Shown here piece by piece: positions 15,301 through 30,300 of a stretch of DNA of 64,000 nucleotides. Below the pieces are notes generated by a model. The model ran no database searches, was not told the DNA's origin, and saw nothing but the letters and a program-made list of their open reading frames with translations. Each line of letters starts with the position of its first letter. The first letter of the stretch is position 1. The position numbers were made by a program, and so were the translations under genes. This DNA is from Sialis fuliginosa (lineage: Eukaryota; Arthropoda; Insecta; Megaloptera; Sialidae), in contig OY540813.1 in NCBI GenBank assembly GCA_961205875.1, forward strand, positions 4,745,001 through 4,809,000, read 5' to 3'.

Positions 15301-18300
15301 ATTTATAAGCCGGTAAAATAATACCAATAACCTATTTGAACTCATTTTGAATTATTAAGACTTAAAGTAAATAAATATCCAAAGCTGTTACCCGTGACTT
15401 CGTTCGTGTGGAATTTAAGTTAGTGAAAACAACGCCACGAAGTTAGGTTAGATATACAGGTTGTCCAAGTTAAGCGTTATTATTATTTATAAGGAAAGGG
15501 TAAGTATTACTACATCAAACAATATTAATAATTAAATGTGGTTTAGAGTTTAGACGATATACCCAAAAATAAAAATAAATTATAGGTATCTACTTTTTGT
15601 TTACGGTTTCTTGAAGCACTTTTTGTGTAGAATTGATTGGCGTAGTTGGAATTTTTATATCACTTTTAGTATCCAAGTTACAAGATCTAACTTTAGTTTT
15701 TTTTATGGGCCACTAAGTTGGCTATAGCATATTTGGACGTGTTTTTTATTCTACTTTACAACAATATGTAATTTATCATAATTTATTTTCGAAAAAAATA
15801 TTTTTTTGTAATAGTTTATTGTTTTCAAATATTCATTTGTTATTGATTGTTGTTTTTGTAATAATATTTAGTACGTCGTCTTATTTTTGAAAATAAATAT
15901 GACAAGTGACATATCGTTGTAAAGTAGAGTAAAAAACACATTTTCGGGAATACAAAGTAGTCTAAGTCCTTCCTCAGGATGCAAGCTATCCCTCTACAAA
16001 ATTTCATCAAGATCGGTTCAGCGGTTTAACCGTAAAAAGGTTTTAAACAGACAGGCAGTCACACTTTTGCATTTATAATATAAGTATGGATTTAATCAAT
16101 TTACGCCGAGCATTCCACGCATTGAAATCTCCAAGTAAAATATATCACAGGAAAGATATTATTTTTATGAGTAAAGTTGACACATACATTATGTAATGTT
16201 ATACACAAAAAAAGATCATAAAATATAAAAACTAAGATAATAATAATTTGATTTCGAGGTACATTAATTTCACGAACGGAAGTAAGTACATAATATGTAG
16301 TTGGCTTTATCTTATTTTTCTGAATTCCTTGCATATTTTTATCAACATGACGCAAGTGTGAATTATAATAATAATTAAACTAATATAAGTTAATAATTAT
16401 AATGGAATGTATGTATCTATAATATATTTAATTGCATATTCTTACTGCTTACTTTACCTAACCTTACCTATGTAGTTTATTAGAACATAATACATTATTA
16501 ATAAAGTAAATAATATGTATTTATCACAATGTGTTATGCAAATTATTAGATAGCATAAATTAAAATATTGTTCTAACGCACATGCATCATATTATTATTA
16601 TTTATGAAGGGGGGGGGAGTGAAATTTATAATATATCGATACATTCAATCTAATATCACATCTTTACATATGTATAATAAAACGCAACGTCCCTCTGTCT
16701 GTCTGTCCGTTAGTATGCTTATCACTCGAGAACCACTTATCCGATTTACGTGTTTTTTTTTTAATTCATAGATATGTTCTTTCCTCAGGTTTTAGTTTAT
16801 ATTTTGTTACGTTAGGTAGTATAAGGAATAAGCAGTGACGATAATAGTAAATCAAGTCGGAAAAAAAGTTTTAAAATTAATAACAAGCGTAAAATTGTCG
16901 ATTGTCACTTGCTGTCCCGGGGCCCCAGAGTCTCTAGTTACGGCCCTGGTTAAAAGAGATACAAATTCTAACCATTTGTTCTCATTATTCGTTGCTTCAA
17001 ACGTATCATTTATGCAAAACAAAGATTATTCGTATAAAAATGGCATCCTTGTATGAACTAGACCGGGCTTCCAGGCCTTGGCCAGCGATGCTGAAAGCTT
17101 ATATAACTAGTTTGGAATGTGCCCAAGTCACCGACTCATGAAGGAATCCATGCTATTCCATTCATATGCATTTTATAATAGATATACATTTGGTTTTATT
17201 CGAAAAGCGTGCGTCACACAAACATGTTGATCTATAAAAAATTTAAGTTCACATCTAGATGTGATTCAGTATGACGTCATTGGTGGTTTTTTGTCTTTAC
17301 GGAAGCGAATAATAAATCTTATGTCCGTTGTTAAGGTTAGCTAACAAAATTTACTAGCCTGCAAGCACTTTCAAATGAGGTATTAATTTTGTTTTATACA
17401 ATATATTTTATATAATATATTTTAGAATTTAGAGCTCTGTGCTCCCCCCCTCCTATCCCACCCGTAAATGAAAATTTAAGTATAAGAATAAATTTGTTAC
17501 TTATATTTTTGCCTAAAACTAGATATGTGGCATTTTTTCGTAATTTTTGTTTTCCCTATGACTTATATTAATTGTAAATTTTGCTATTGAAAGTTTTTTT
17601 TTTATTAAAAAATATGATTTATAAATTTTCCTTAGAACAGATTATATATTATATAGCCTAAGCTTATTCTAGGGTCTTAGGCTTTCGAATAGTGAAAGAA
17701 TCATCAAAATTAGTTCAGTAGTTTTCGTATTAATCGGATCGAACAAATATCTATTAACAATTCTAAAAAGTTTTAAAATGTAATGGTTAAAAATTTATTC
17801 ACTATACAAAAAAAGATAGTAACTACTATCTTGTAAATAATTATTTAAAAAAAGGTTCGTTTCAAATAAAAAAAATAACCTTTAATGCATTGATTAATAT
17901 ATGTCTATTATCTATTCTATTGTACTAAGGATCAAACAATAGCTGTCTATTGTAATCAAACACCACTACCGTAGAAGTTTTCAAGAACGTTTCCTAATTC
18001 CGTACATTATAAACATTTTAACTAACTATAATTATGAGCTCATTGGCATTCCATGCAGTACCTCTGTTGCAGCAAAAAAACAATAAACCTCCGAGCCGTT
18101 ACGGTTGATAAACTTAAAAACCTTCGATGATTGAATGCAGCATTGAAAATATAAAATCGTGAATGATTCAACAACAGGGATCGTTACTATTTAGATGTTT
18201 ACCATTTTTCACACATATTTGCGATTGGCAGGTCATATAGTCATATGACATATAGACTCTATTGTCGATTATATTAGAGAATTGAATTAAATTTGATTAT

Positions 18301-21300
18301 TTTGTTGTGAGATACTTTAAATGCTCTACTTATCTATTTATTGTAAACAGATTAGATTTATGTGAATTCAGGTGTGTATTGAAATAGTTTTGGTAACGGA
18401 AATATATGGTAATAAGCGCAGACTTTTTATTTTTCTCAGGGCGTCGAGATTTTTATTTTTATAACCTGTATTGAACCCATGGTGGTACTTTGAAAGGGGG
18501 GGGGGGGGGGTAAATTCCTTTCGACAGACTTAAAAAAATGATTAATTAATACAATGTTCTGTATTTTTATATTTATCTAAAATTTAATTAAATCAATAAC
18601 AATATTAATATAATGAAAATATTAAGTGGTGTTCCATTTTATATTAAAATATCTATTTCATTTCGTTTAAATTGCACTAAAGTATTGAATAAAACACTGA
18701 CAATAACAAGAATGTGTTAATTTAAAAAAAATTAAATAGAAAATAGATAGTTCAAATTCATACGGGGACGATGCTTGTGTGGAATTACACCTAGGTGAAC
18801 GAATTACTTTTTTTTAGTAACAAAACAAAATAAACTATGAAGAATGTAGAACATCTTGGGTTTTTACAATTAAAAAACATATGGGAACAGCGGCGAATGT
18901 GGCGCACCTAAGAATATTATTAAATAAAAAATGAAATATGGAAAAAATTTGAATTTTTTTTCAGTAATTTGAATATTTGCAATATAACTCATAATTTGAC
19001 TATATTTGTTTTATATTTTTTGTTAATTCAATATATTAATTTATCATAATTGCCCTCCAGTTCGACTAATGTGGCGCACTCGATTTTAATACAGATTTTC
19101 ATAGGATGAAAATAATCTTAACCAATGTTTGTATGTTTTTGTTTTATTAATGAATTAATAAAAAATTTATTATTTTTCCCACATACATTTTTAGTTGTTA
19201 TAATTTTTTTTTTATATAAATGATTAGCAGCTTCGGAAACAATATTAAATATTAACTAATTCGGCAGTATTATTAACAAAATAAACTACAAATAACTTAT
19301 CTAAAAAGTAATATTTATTTAGATGCTTACATTAATTTTAAAAAATATACATCAAAATGTTTGATTGCTAACAACAACAAAAAAATTGTACATTTATTTT
19401 ACTCAGAAGAGAAATCATTGATTTAATCTTCTATGTTAATTTCGGTTCCAAATAACCAGCTTAGAAAACGGGAATGTACCGAATTTCATAGAACTTAGGG
19501 AATTTCGCATGTAATATGATATGATACCGTTAGAATTCGTCGTTGTTTAGAAAAGTTTTGAAACTTTTAACTTAATATTTAAAAAAATCGTTATTTGTGT
19601 ATTTTCTTATATTAAACTAATATTACACTTTTTTATCTTTTCACGGCTAAACCGCCTAACCGATCTTGATTAAATTTGGCAGAGAGATAGCGTGCATTCT
19701 GAAGGAATTTATTAAATAAAAAAAATACAAATTCCACGAGAACGAAGTTGCAAGTAATAGCTAGTAAACCATAAAAATTAAATTTTGGGTATATTTAATT
19801 TTACTCTAACAAAAAATATTACACAATGAAAAATATAACAATCGATTGATAATTAAAAATTCTCTTTATTCATTTTTATTTCACAATATATACACAATAA
19901 TTATTTAAACCGTATCATCCATTAAACTATATTGCAATAACCGGATAATTGTTAGGTATCTATTGAGTTTCCTTTTCTATTGCATGTCAATTGCTAGGAA
20001 ATACAATCTAAATTCGCAGAAAGGGAAATTAAAAAGAATCTTGTGTTTAGTAAAACGGAACCGATTCGGTTAATGTATAATTCTGATATAGAATATTAAA
20101 TAAAATTAAGATACTGGCACCAGTATTGGATCATATCCCATTGTTGGACAGTTGTTTAATTAAACGCTATCTGCGAGGTATAAAATCATTATGAATTTAT
20201 TCGGGATTTTAAAGCAGTGGTAATAAATGTGAAATAATGTAAATTATATGTTTTTTATGGTATACACTTGTCACCACTGCTTTTAAATCACTGGTTTTTA
20301 TTTAAAGTACATGCGTCATGGTCATTTATATAAACTATACCATTGATAAGAACTGTCAGTGGGCTGTCATTTATATTTAACATCCTACAAGCAACTTTTA
20401 CTGGACAGCAAGTTCCTTATAATACCAGATGTAACAGCTCAAATGTTAGTTTAAAATGCACTTTTTGTATAAATTACAATACATTGTAATAATTAGCAAC
20501 GATGCAATTTTGAAAAGTATCAAAATTGTAATTTAAATATAAGGTTAAGGTAAGCATTTCCGGAGTGAAGAAACGCAAATTTAAAATTGCAGTCATGTGT
20601 AGATGTCTGGGAATACTTAGTAAGCCTTCACTTTATAGACCGCATGGTTTCTGCTAGTGAATATTTGATTTCAACCACATTTTTTGTGACACAATAAATT
20701 ATTTGAATTTTTTTGAGGTTATAAAGTTCTAAACGTGTAAGTTTTAATAATGAAAGCTTGGTAATTAAATCATTAGATTACTTTGGATATATGTAAAACT
20801 AACTAGACATGTGGCCTTCGATCTTTCACGACCTTTAGTATAAACGTTCAGCTGATGATATTAGGAATTCTAATTTTGGAAGAATTTTTTTTTAAGATAG
20901 TTGTTGCAGGCAATGGGAGCGTTCATGTCTGACCAAATAACGGAACAACGAGCTTTGATTGGGTGATTCATGGAATTTCTGGTGGAATGTAACCAAAGAA
21001 CTTTTATGTTCACTTCATGTTGAGCGTTTCTGTCAGAACACTAGTTTCTATCTCTTTCTGGTACCTTCTTTCTCATTTCCTTACACGCTTAAAAAATGAC
21101 ATTCTTTAAATTTCTGGTACATTCCACCAGAAATTCCATGAATCAACAAATCAAAGCTCTTTGTTCACAGTTTTTGGTCAGTCGTGAACGTAACCAATGT
21201 TTTGTTGAATTTGGTTAGAACCTTTTGGGATAGGAGAGTCGAAATGTATTTTACGAGGAGGAGCGGAGATTTAAATTATTATTTCGCCACTGATTCGACT

Positions 21301-24300
21301 TAATCCGAAATAAAATATATTGACAACTGATGCATGAAAAATATGTCTGTAAATTATGTACGACGTAAATTACAACTTATTACGATTGATCGATTTCTTA
21401 TATTCTTTGTTACCGCAAATATTTGCGACATAAGAAACTAGAAATGTACAACGACATTTAGTTATGGTTGTAATTTATTTAATGCAATTATATAGTGTGA
21501 TGAAATATTATATCTTATTACCTTTTCTGCATTTGTAATCTCAATAATTTACTTAATTGTAGCAAATATAGATGATGAAATTTTAAAAATGTTAATATAA
21601 AAAAATGTTGACAATTTTATAATAATGATATTCAATTTAAAAACCAGGAAAGTAAAAAACTTTACCGATATAATGATTTCAAAAGAAATACGTGATTGTA
21701 AAAAACAATGCATTCTTTTGAAGTCATGAAACTTACATAATTTATAAAAAAATGAATAAAATGTAAATAAAAAATAAAACAGCGATACAAAATGCAGATC
21801 CGTATTAAACAATTTCTATAATTTAAGGAAAAAAATGGGGGAAGTTAGGTTTTATCTATCATAATTTTTAAATTAAATAATGTATATTGAAATTCAGATG
21901 GAGGGTTCTAGCCCCTACCCCCCCCCCTCCCCTTTGGATACGTTATTGCTTATATGTTATTAAAAGAAATTAACCTTAAATAAACTGCTGTGGCCACCAC
22001 ATGATTTTTTAAAACGTTAATAATTAGATAATAATTTTCTCTACATTTTTTTCTTAAAATATTTTTCTACTACGCATCGTTTCAAAATTAATAAGAAGAA
22101 TTCGAAAATTGGCAAGAGTAATGCTTGACCGGCAGAAGAATAGACACACAGACGTCATTGAGATAATGGTCGTACGTAATTCAGGGACTCCCAAATCGCG
22201 TAATTCCCTTGAAATCTCTAGTTAGATTTTTATCATGATGATTACTAGGTAACTTGAATATACAGTTAATTTCATGTATGTATAAAAAAGTAAATAATAA
22301 CAGCAATAGATTATCTTAAATTAAAATAGAATGATAGTGATTAATATTTGTTTTCTATAATATTTATGTACATGGGCGTAGCCAGGATTTTGTTCAGAGA
22401 GGGGGACAATTTTTTTTTTAAACCGATGTATTAAATTATCGAATTGCAATAATAGATATTTTTTCTAGACTTATCGAGGAATTGTAAAATGGCTATGAAA
22501 AAATTTTCATTTTCATTATTTATTATATCAAATGAAAAATCGTTCTTTTTTTCATTTCTTCTTTTATTTTGGCCACATTTTTTCAATCAATTAAGTTTAT
22601 ATGTGGATATCTTTTTGAAGACAAAATCATCTGTACCTACTCTACATTTTTTTTATTCTATTTTTTTTTATTTAATGTAAAAAATCGATCTAATTTGACT
22701 TGATAAATATACATGTATAGTTGAAATATCGAAAAAAAAACATTTAATTTTGTATCCGCTATAACAAGAGATTGCAATAAAAAAACAATGATATTCAAAT
22801 TTTCAATGTTTAGTTAATAAACTGATTCATTTGTTACTCTTTCTTCACGAGCTAGGGGGGGGGAGTGCTCCCCCCCTGTCCATGCCTGTCTACGCCCATG
22901 TTTATGTACTTATATTGAAAGAAATGTAGGTAAAATAAAAATCCCAAATTAAACGATTAGATATATTTTATATACATCTTTATACATACCTGCCTATTAA
23001 AATTCATAATAATTTAATAGAAATTTTTTTGTGGTGCTACATTTTGTGGTAGGGGATTCCCGTTTTAAATGTCACAACCAGGATATAAGACCATAAATGT
23101 GTATGTATGTGATTCTACAGTATTAATTTAACCTTCAAATTTTGTACAAAAAATAGATAAATAAAATATGCAATAAAAACAAACAACAAAGGTAAGTTTC
23201 TTATTCTTGAAACCAATTATGTTTATATTATGATAGTCGATTTTAAAATCATCAATCAAGTTTAGAAAAATTATACATGTGTACAAATTAAAAAAAAATT
23301 CTGGGAAGTTTATTTTTAATTTTCATAGGTTTTGAATAAATTTAAAGTACTCATACATGAATCAAAAACGTGTTACAGTTTTTTATGGAACTTTACTAAG
23401 AACGTAAGTTCTAATGAAATTTATTTAATATAAAAAATCTATGAGGAAAATTTTAATTTTAATAAAGTATCCGTTTTTAGAAAGTACTTAAATTGGCTAT
23501 CGGTTTAATTGAATAATACTTTTAAACACGTTGACTGCCAAATACGAGTTAACTCGTATTTGGCGATTTGGTCTATAGAACATCACATATAAACAAGTGA
23601 TAAAACTTGTTTCAATTTCTAATATTAAACGTAAAAGATATTATTTTCAACAAATATTTCCAAATAAAAATACATTTGGCATTCTCTACGTTTGACAGAA
23701 ACCCAAAATTATTTATTTTTGCCGCTTGGTGGCGCTAGTATTGCTATGTTGTTGAATGATACGAGGGGAAATAAACAAACAGCGAGAGGGGAAATCATGT
23801 GTGCATGTTAACTTTATTTTACCTGCCTTAACGGCAATATATACACATGATTTTTTTCTGTGCACATCTATTATGGCAGTACCTTTCAATTTTTTTTATT
23901 CAATTATTTTTATTATAAATATTAAAAAAACGTACGTCAATTTTCACGTATAAATATATAGATGCTATGCATTTTATGAGGTACAATCGTCACCAATGCT
24001 TTTAGATCTCTGTATGCGTCAAAGTCATTAATATAAACCATAAATTCCTAAACTTATTTGACCCACTATCCCCTTTTCAACTATAAAAAATCACAAGGTT
24101 CCCATAATAATTTACATTTTTAGTAGTGAACATTTTTTTCATATACATGTCTAGTTTTACATAACAATCCAGAGCTTCCCAACTACACCCAGAACCACCA
24201 GGGCTCCCTTTGATTCATCCAATATCGCCGAGGACCGCAATTTGGGAACCAGTCATATAAACCATACCATTGATTAGAACTGTCAGTGGGTTGTCATTTA

Positions 24301-27300
24301 TATTTAATACCCCGCAGATAGTGTTGGCTTAGCTTATTCTCCAGAGCAAATTCTTTATAATACCGGACATAAGTTTATAATGGATATCTAATATATAATA
24401 TAATTAGAGATTGGAAAAATAGTTGTTATTTTCAATGTAATAGTTACTAGTTGAATTTTTTTTCGGAAAATAGTTGGTAAATAGTTATTTTTACGATTTG
24501 ATAATAATTAGTGCAAACGAAGCAGTAAAAAGTGTCGCAAATAGTTTTAAAATAGTTGGAAAGGTAGTTGCAAATAGTTGATTTCAAATCGTGTTCAATC
24601 AAACCAATTTTCTGAAAACGGTGGAGATATGTAATATAAATTACAATAAATGCATTTTTACGCAATAGTTGAAAAACTATTTTCCAATCTCTAATTTTAA
24701 TATAAGAAATAAGCCTTGGCAGTAAACGTGTTAAAATTTGAACATTCGCATTTGGGTTTTAGAAACGATTCACCGAATCTACTGGGTGTGTATTGGGTAT
24801 GTATGCATGTGTGTGTGTGTGTTGTGGTTGGCGACATCACGTGTTTAAAACACAAACAATAAACGAAGTCGTGTATATGTTGGGTCATTCGCTTTACCTT
24901 GGTTGTTTAAGTTTTATATATACTTAAGTATATACATATTAGCGAAGTTTTAAGGTTAAACGTCTTCGTGAAGACATGCTTATCAATAAATCTTTAATTT
25001 TGTTGTTAACAATTAATTTGAATATTAGTTTTTCATATTTTTATCAACCACGTATTATCTATATTTGTTTACATTTATCAATAGTCCATATTCAAATTTC
25101 GTATGAGATTATCTACTTGATAAACGAAGTGTTTTCAGAAATGTAAACAAACTATAGTTTTTATACTTTATGTCCAGAGCTAACAAATTTGCAACCTTGC
25201 AAGCACTTTCAAATGGGGTATCAATTCTGTAGTATCTATGGATTATTATTTATAGAACTTAGAGCAGTGGTACTTCTCTGAACGTACAAAATAATTTTCA
25301 TAATATCACCACTGTTTTAATACAATTAGTCAAATACTTCATGAAACTTTAAGAGAACTGTCAAATAAAGTTTGAAACCTCATTTGAAAGTACTTGCAAG
25401 CTTGCAAATTTTGTTAGCTCATTTATAATACCGGACATGAAACTTAATTGTCTAATAAGTATTTTTATTTAAAAAAATCAATTTTCTGAAATGCATTTTC
25501 TAACCATATTTTGACTTTTGTTTCATATGATTAGAATGTTCTATTTTTTTTATGAAAGTAACAAAATGAACGTATATATTACGTATATTATATGTAAATA
25601 CAATCCAAATATATATTTAAATGTCATGCAAATTTATATAAATACAAAATAATAAAAGCATTCAAAATAACAGCTAATAATCATATATAATAATGCATTC
25701 CGGAAGACACTTATGAAACTGGTTTTGCGAGAGTTTTTTATTAACTGCGTTTCGATATTAACATTTTTATGCTACAATAAAAGTATGACCTTGTTTGATA
25801 TACTAATCAGCTGATTTAATGTTAACTGATATGCTTAATATTTTAACAGATCAGTTATAGAAAATAAAAGAATGTATACAATTTATTGTATCATTAAAAC
25901 TCACTTCTACTTTTTATTTACGAAGTTTTCATATATATTTTAGACTGATATGCTAAATATATATAATTTAAAGAAAGATAATATTTTTCTGTTAATATGT
26001 AGCTAAAACTAATAGTTTGGACGTTAAGAACTATATATTGACTAAACCTAGCACTCTATGATAAGAATTTAAAAACCGGTACAGTTAGACAAGTAGTGGG
26101 GCAAGGCCGGTTCTGGCGCACTAGCCAATCAGAGAGCAGAGATCCTGGCGCACTAGCCAATGAGAGAGAAGGAGAGGTTATTGAACTTTGATTTTACTAT
26201 GAATTGCAAATTTACTACGAGTTGTAAATACAGTAGGTCACGTGTATAAGTTCCAATTCATAATCTCAATAACCTCTCCTGCAGGGCCGTAACTACCACC
26301 GGGGCAGCCGGAGCTGTACCCCGGGGCCTCCGAGCATAGGGGGGCCCCGAAAAAGAAAGGTATTTTTTTACGAAATCGGATTATTAATTTTTCAAAAACA
26401 AAAACTCAAAAAAAAATTGTTTAATACATACCCTCGATCACCTGCTGTCCCGGGGCCCCCAAGTCTCTAGTTACGGCCCTGCTCTCCTGCTCTCTGATTG
26501 GCTAGTGCGCCAGAACCGGCCTTGCCCCACTACTATGATATTAAACCATCCTTTACAAAAATAGAAATGGTGGCATTTAAAAATAAAACCATGTAGTCCT
26601 CTCTTTAGGGGTAAACATTTTTAGTTTTTCTCATTTATGTAGTAAATGGTTATTCGGACGACAATAAGGTTTTTGTAAATAGTGAAAGATTAATCAGACG
26701 TCAAATAAATTTAAGCATAACTTACATTGGGTTACAAAAATAGGTTTTCCTTTTCCACACTATCTATTACACGAATAAAAACAATACTTATGAGTGCCCC
26801 ACGATGACATTAACCTCAAAACGATGTATTAACTGAAACAATCAAATGCCTAGTATTATAAAGGAACTAACAAGCACTTTCAATAGGGTAGTAATTTTTG
26901 TTTTTATCTATGGATTTTAGAATTTAGATCAGTGATACTTCAACTTATTATAATACAGTTGATGACTACAGACCGTACGAAATAATTTTCATAATATCAC
27001 CACTGTTTTAAAATTATTGGTGTTTACTTACCGCACATGCGAGAAATTTCTCAAATACTTCATGAAACTTTAAGGGAACTGTCATATTAATTTTATACTT
27101 CATATGAAAGAGCTTGTTTAACTTTACTTTACAATGTTTCATCTACCTACTTTTTATTTAGATTAATATTATAAAGTGTTGATTTACTTTAAAAAATACT
27201 TGTAATAGTAGTTTTGATCTATTTAATGGTTTTATTTGCTGAAAGACTCATTGTTTACTTAGACTTAATTAAGAAATAACTAGATAAATATACAGGTTAT

Positions 27301-30300
27301 ATTCAAGTACCACCTGTTACTTGATGTGCTTAAATGTTAATAAGTTCATTGATATGCCATTAAATATAAGTGTCTTTAGCGTTTACAAAAATTGCAAGCA
27401 ATTTACTTTCTAGTTTATTAACACGATAATTGTAGTTTTAATCAAGGTGACTTCGTAATTACATTGTGCGTTCACATAAATTAGGATTTTGTTATAAATA
27501 CAAAAGTAAATTATGTATGCGAATGATAAATTCTAAATAACTAACAAAATATTATATCTATGTAAATTATTTGGATTTTTAAATAATCCAAATTTAAAGT
27601 TAGAGCAGAATTTTTATTAAGTGTATTCGATCTTTTTAAATTAATTTTTGTTTAATCGTTTTTACTTTTGCTTAAGTAATGTCCAGTATAAAAAATTAAA
27701 TGAAATTGATTTAATTGGCAGTTATATAATATTTTTATAAATATTTAGGGCATGCGCGGTTAGTCAAAAACAATGGTTATGGGTCCTCCAAATATTATAT
27801 AAAACTAATAATTTTTTTGAGGGGCTGTAGCTTCCTTAAAGGGAATTTCCGGACACGTGTTCACGTGAAATGTTTTATATACCGGGAATTAATCGGGGTC
27901 CATGGACTGACAAAGACAAAATATAGAGACCGTAACCGGGAAAGTATGGGAACTATGCCATTGAATCAATATAGCTATTTTCTCTCTCATAGGTTGCTTT
28001 TTAAGTAACAAAAAATCACCCCAAATCGCTTCAAAATGTTTACAATCGTCTTTAGTAGTAACAAATCACATTTCCGCTGTGAACTAGCGAATCTTCTTGC
28101 ATTAAAAACAATAGACAAGATATTTTTTTTTAATAAAAATGATCTCACCAAACATGAACATATTGAAGCACAGACATTTAGGGCGATTGAATTTTACTTA
28201 AAATGCAACCTATGAGAAAAAAATAGTAATGTTGTATAAAATATGTTGTACAATTGTTGTATAAAAATAGAATTCATTTATTTCGTTAAACGTTTCTAAT
28301 TTTTTTAAATATAGAAACAAATAATTAATCGTATAAATCCGAAAAATGTGCTTAAATAATTGAACAAGTGGAACCAATGTCCGTATTATACCAATTATCG
28401 ATATTTTATTTGTTTTTCATTGTGAAAGTTTAATATAATTGTATATATATGCATTTCCTACAATGTATTTAATAACTATGTTTCTTTTGTTAATTATCCT
28501 AAAGGTTTATGTAAGCAATTTAAAATATATAAATATACACTTATTGTATGTTATCTTATTATTATTTTTTTTATGACCAACATATTTTTATTCAACACAA
28601 AAAATGTGTGACGTAGAATTTTCGTATTTCCATCGTCTCCGGGATACATCCGCACCCTGTACAACTCCAGTAGCTACGTTCCTGACCTAATACACCCCCC
28701 TTCGCAATAAATATCTACATAAGGTACCGGCACCAGTCTTGGATATGACCCCAATAATGGCTATTTTTAAATTAAATATACTGAATTAGAAATATTTGTT
28801 GATATTTGATTACTACCATTTCTGAATATTAATCTATATACATTTAACTGTCTTACAGCGTGATTTGATGACAATCGACCAATAGGTGTCAAAATGGTAG
28901 ACATTTAAACTAGTTATTACTAGTATAATTTATTTATTAATTATTATATTATTATAACAACTGCGTGCTCATTACTGGTTTTACTTTATCCATTACTGGA
29001 GAAAAAACATAAACAAAATAAAAGGTTATAATTAAAAAAAAAAAAACTATATTTGCAGACTGGTAATTAAATTGATTAAATAAAGAGTTACTTGTTTTAT
29101 TAGTAACATGAGTTCATGAGAATTACAAAAACAATTTCAAAGACAGTAAACCTTGCTCTTATAGCGGCCATAACTGGTGATAGTACCTTACTTATCTAAC
29201 TATAATTTAGTTAATGCAGTTAATACATTTTTTGCGTTTGTTTTCAGGTACAATCATCGCATGAATTATGCAGGCGGTCAAAAACAGCGAGTCTTGATTT
29301 CTCAAGAACTGCAGGTGCCGCTTTCGAGTACGGGCCCAAAAAAGTCAGATTCTTAGCTGGGTTTGCAAGGTTGGTGATTATTTTAAATAAATATTTATTT
29401 AATATACGTTTATACCCAATGTTAAAATTAATACAATATGAATTTTTGTTTCGAAAAATAAAACTGTTAGCTGAAAAACTTGTCAGACAAAGGTTACTCA
29501 GTTTGGTAGTGTGGGGGGGTGATGTATTTTTGACGTTTGTTTTTATGGTCAATTTTTTTTATGTTGCCATAGTTGAATCTACGTGAAAAAAGTAAAAGAG
29601 ATAATAAAAAATATACCTATATATAGATATCTTGCATATAATAGTTATTTGTGTAAACAAGGTGTAAAATGACAGTTTTTCTTCGAGGCACTAGCTAAAA
29701 CTAACAGTCACTCGAGTGCGAAAAATGCATTTTACGCCCGAGGTGCACACAACATTTTTTATACAACCCTATTATAATATAATAATTAATTTTAATGTAC
29801 TTTATACTTTGCTATATTAATATTAAAATTTAACTCTTGCTTTTGAACAAATAATAAATCATTAATCGCAAATTAATGTAAAAATGTTTGTAAATGGGTA
29901 CTTAAGATTTATAAAGGAGTAAATTCTCCAAATTTCAACTATTTCTCGTTGAAATTAGATACCTGCCATACATCCTTAAACGTTTGTATAAAAAACGTAT
30001 TATTATATAATAATTCATTGAAATTACAATTTATATATAAGCATATTTTCTATTAAAAAATTAATAATGGAATGTCAGCCAGCTTTGATTGATTGGAAAT
30101 AAAATGTGCTGCACATTTTCGGAAAGTTAAAAAATAAATCAGTCCATGGTATACATTTGTATGTAATATATAATTATATGCATGTGGATTTAATAATTCT
30201 TTCTACATTGGCATAAATTTCTCAATTCACTTACTTAATATTTTTTAACGTAGGGGTTCAATTTTTATGTAGGAGTAATGTCGAATTATATTTTAAAAAT

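Larger units (their letters stand above)
23526..24730. mobile_element. Possible piggyBac-like non-autonomous element (~1.2 kb)
   Basis: TTAA at 23522-23525 and at 24731-24734 bracket imperfect inverted ends: CACGTTGACTGCCAA on the left, CACGTTTACTGCCAA on the right read inward. TTAA targets and C-rich subterminal ends are piggyBac traits. No transposase frame is present. Other MITEs lie inside it (23985-24370, 24402-24696), so it is old or a chance pairing. Confidence 0.5.
7538..29247 (+). other. 21.7-kb intron 3 of the SLC36-like gene
   Basis: It splits the transporter between the second membrane helix (ending HCVQIL) and the VQSSHELC loop. I searched it for coding exons and saw none. It contains at least a dozen MITEs and repeat fragments, several homopolymer tracts and long AT-rich stretches with nothing recognisable (about 7.9-10.7, 11.4-12.2, 12.4-15.9, 17.5-20.1 and 27.2-28.7 kb). 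Confidence 0.75.

Noticed and set aside
24697-24888. A 63-codon minus-strand frame with a His-Thr run
   Set aside because: The run is the translation of a TG microsatellite.
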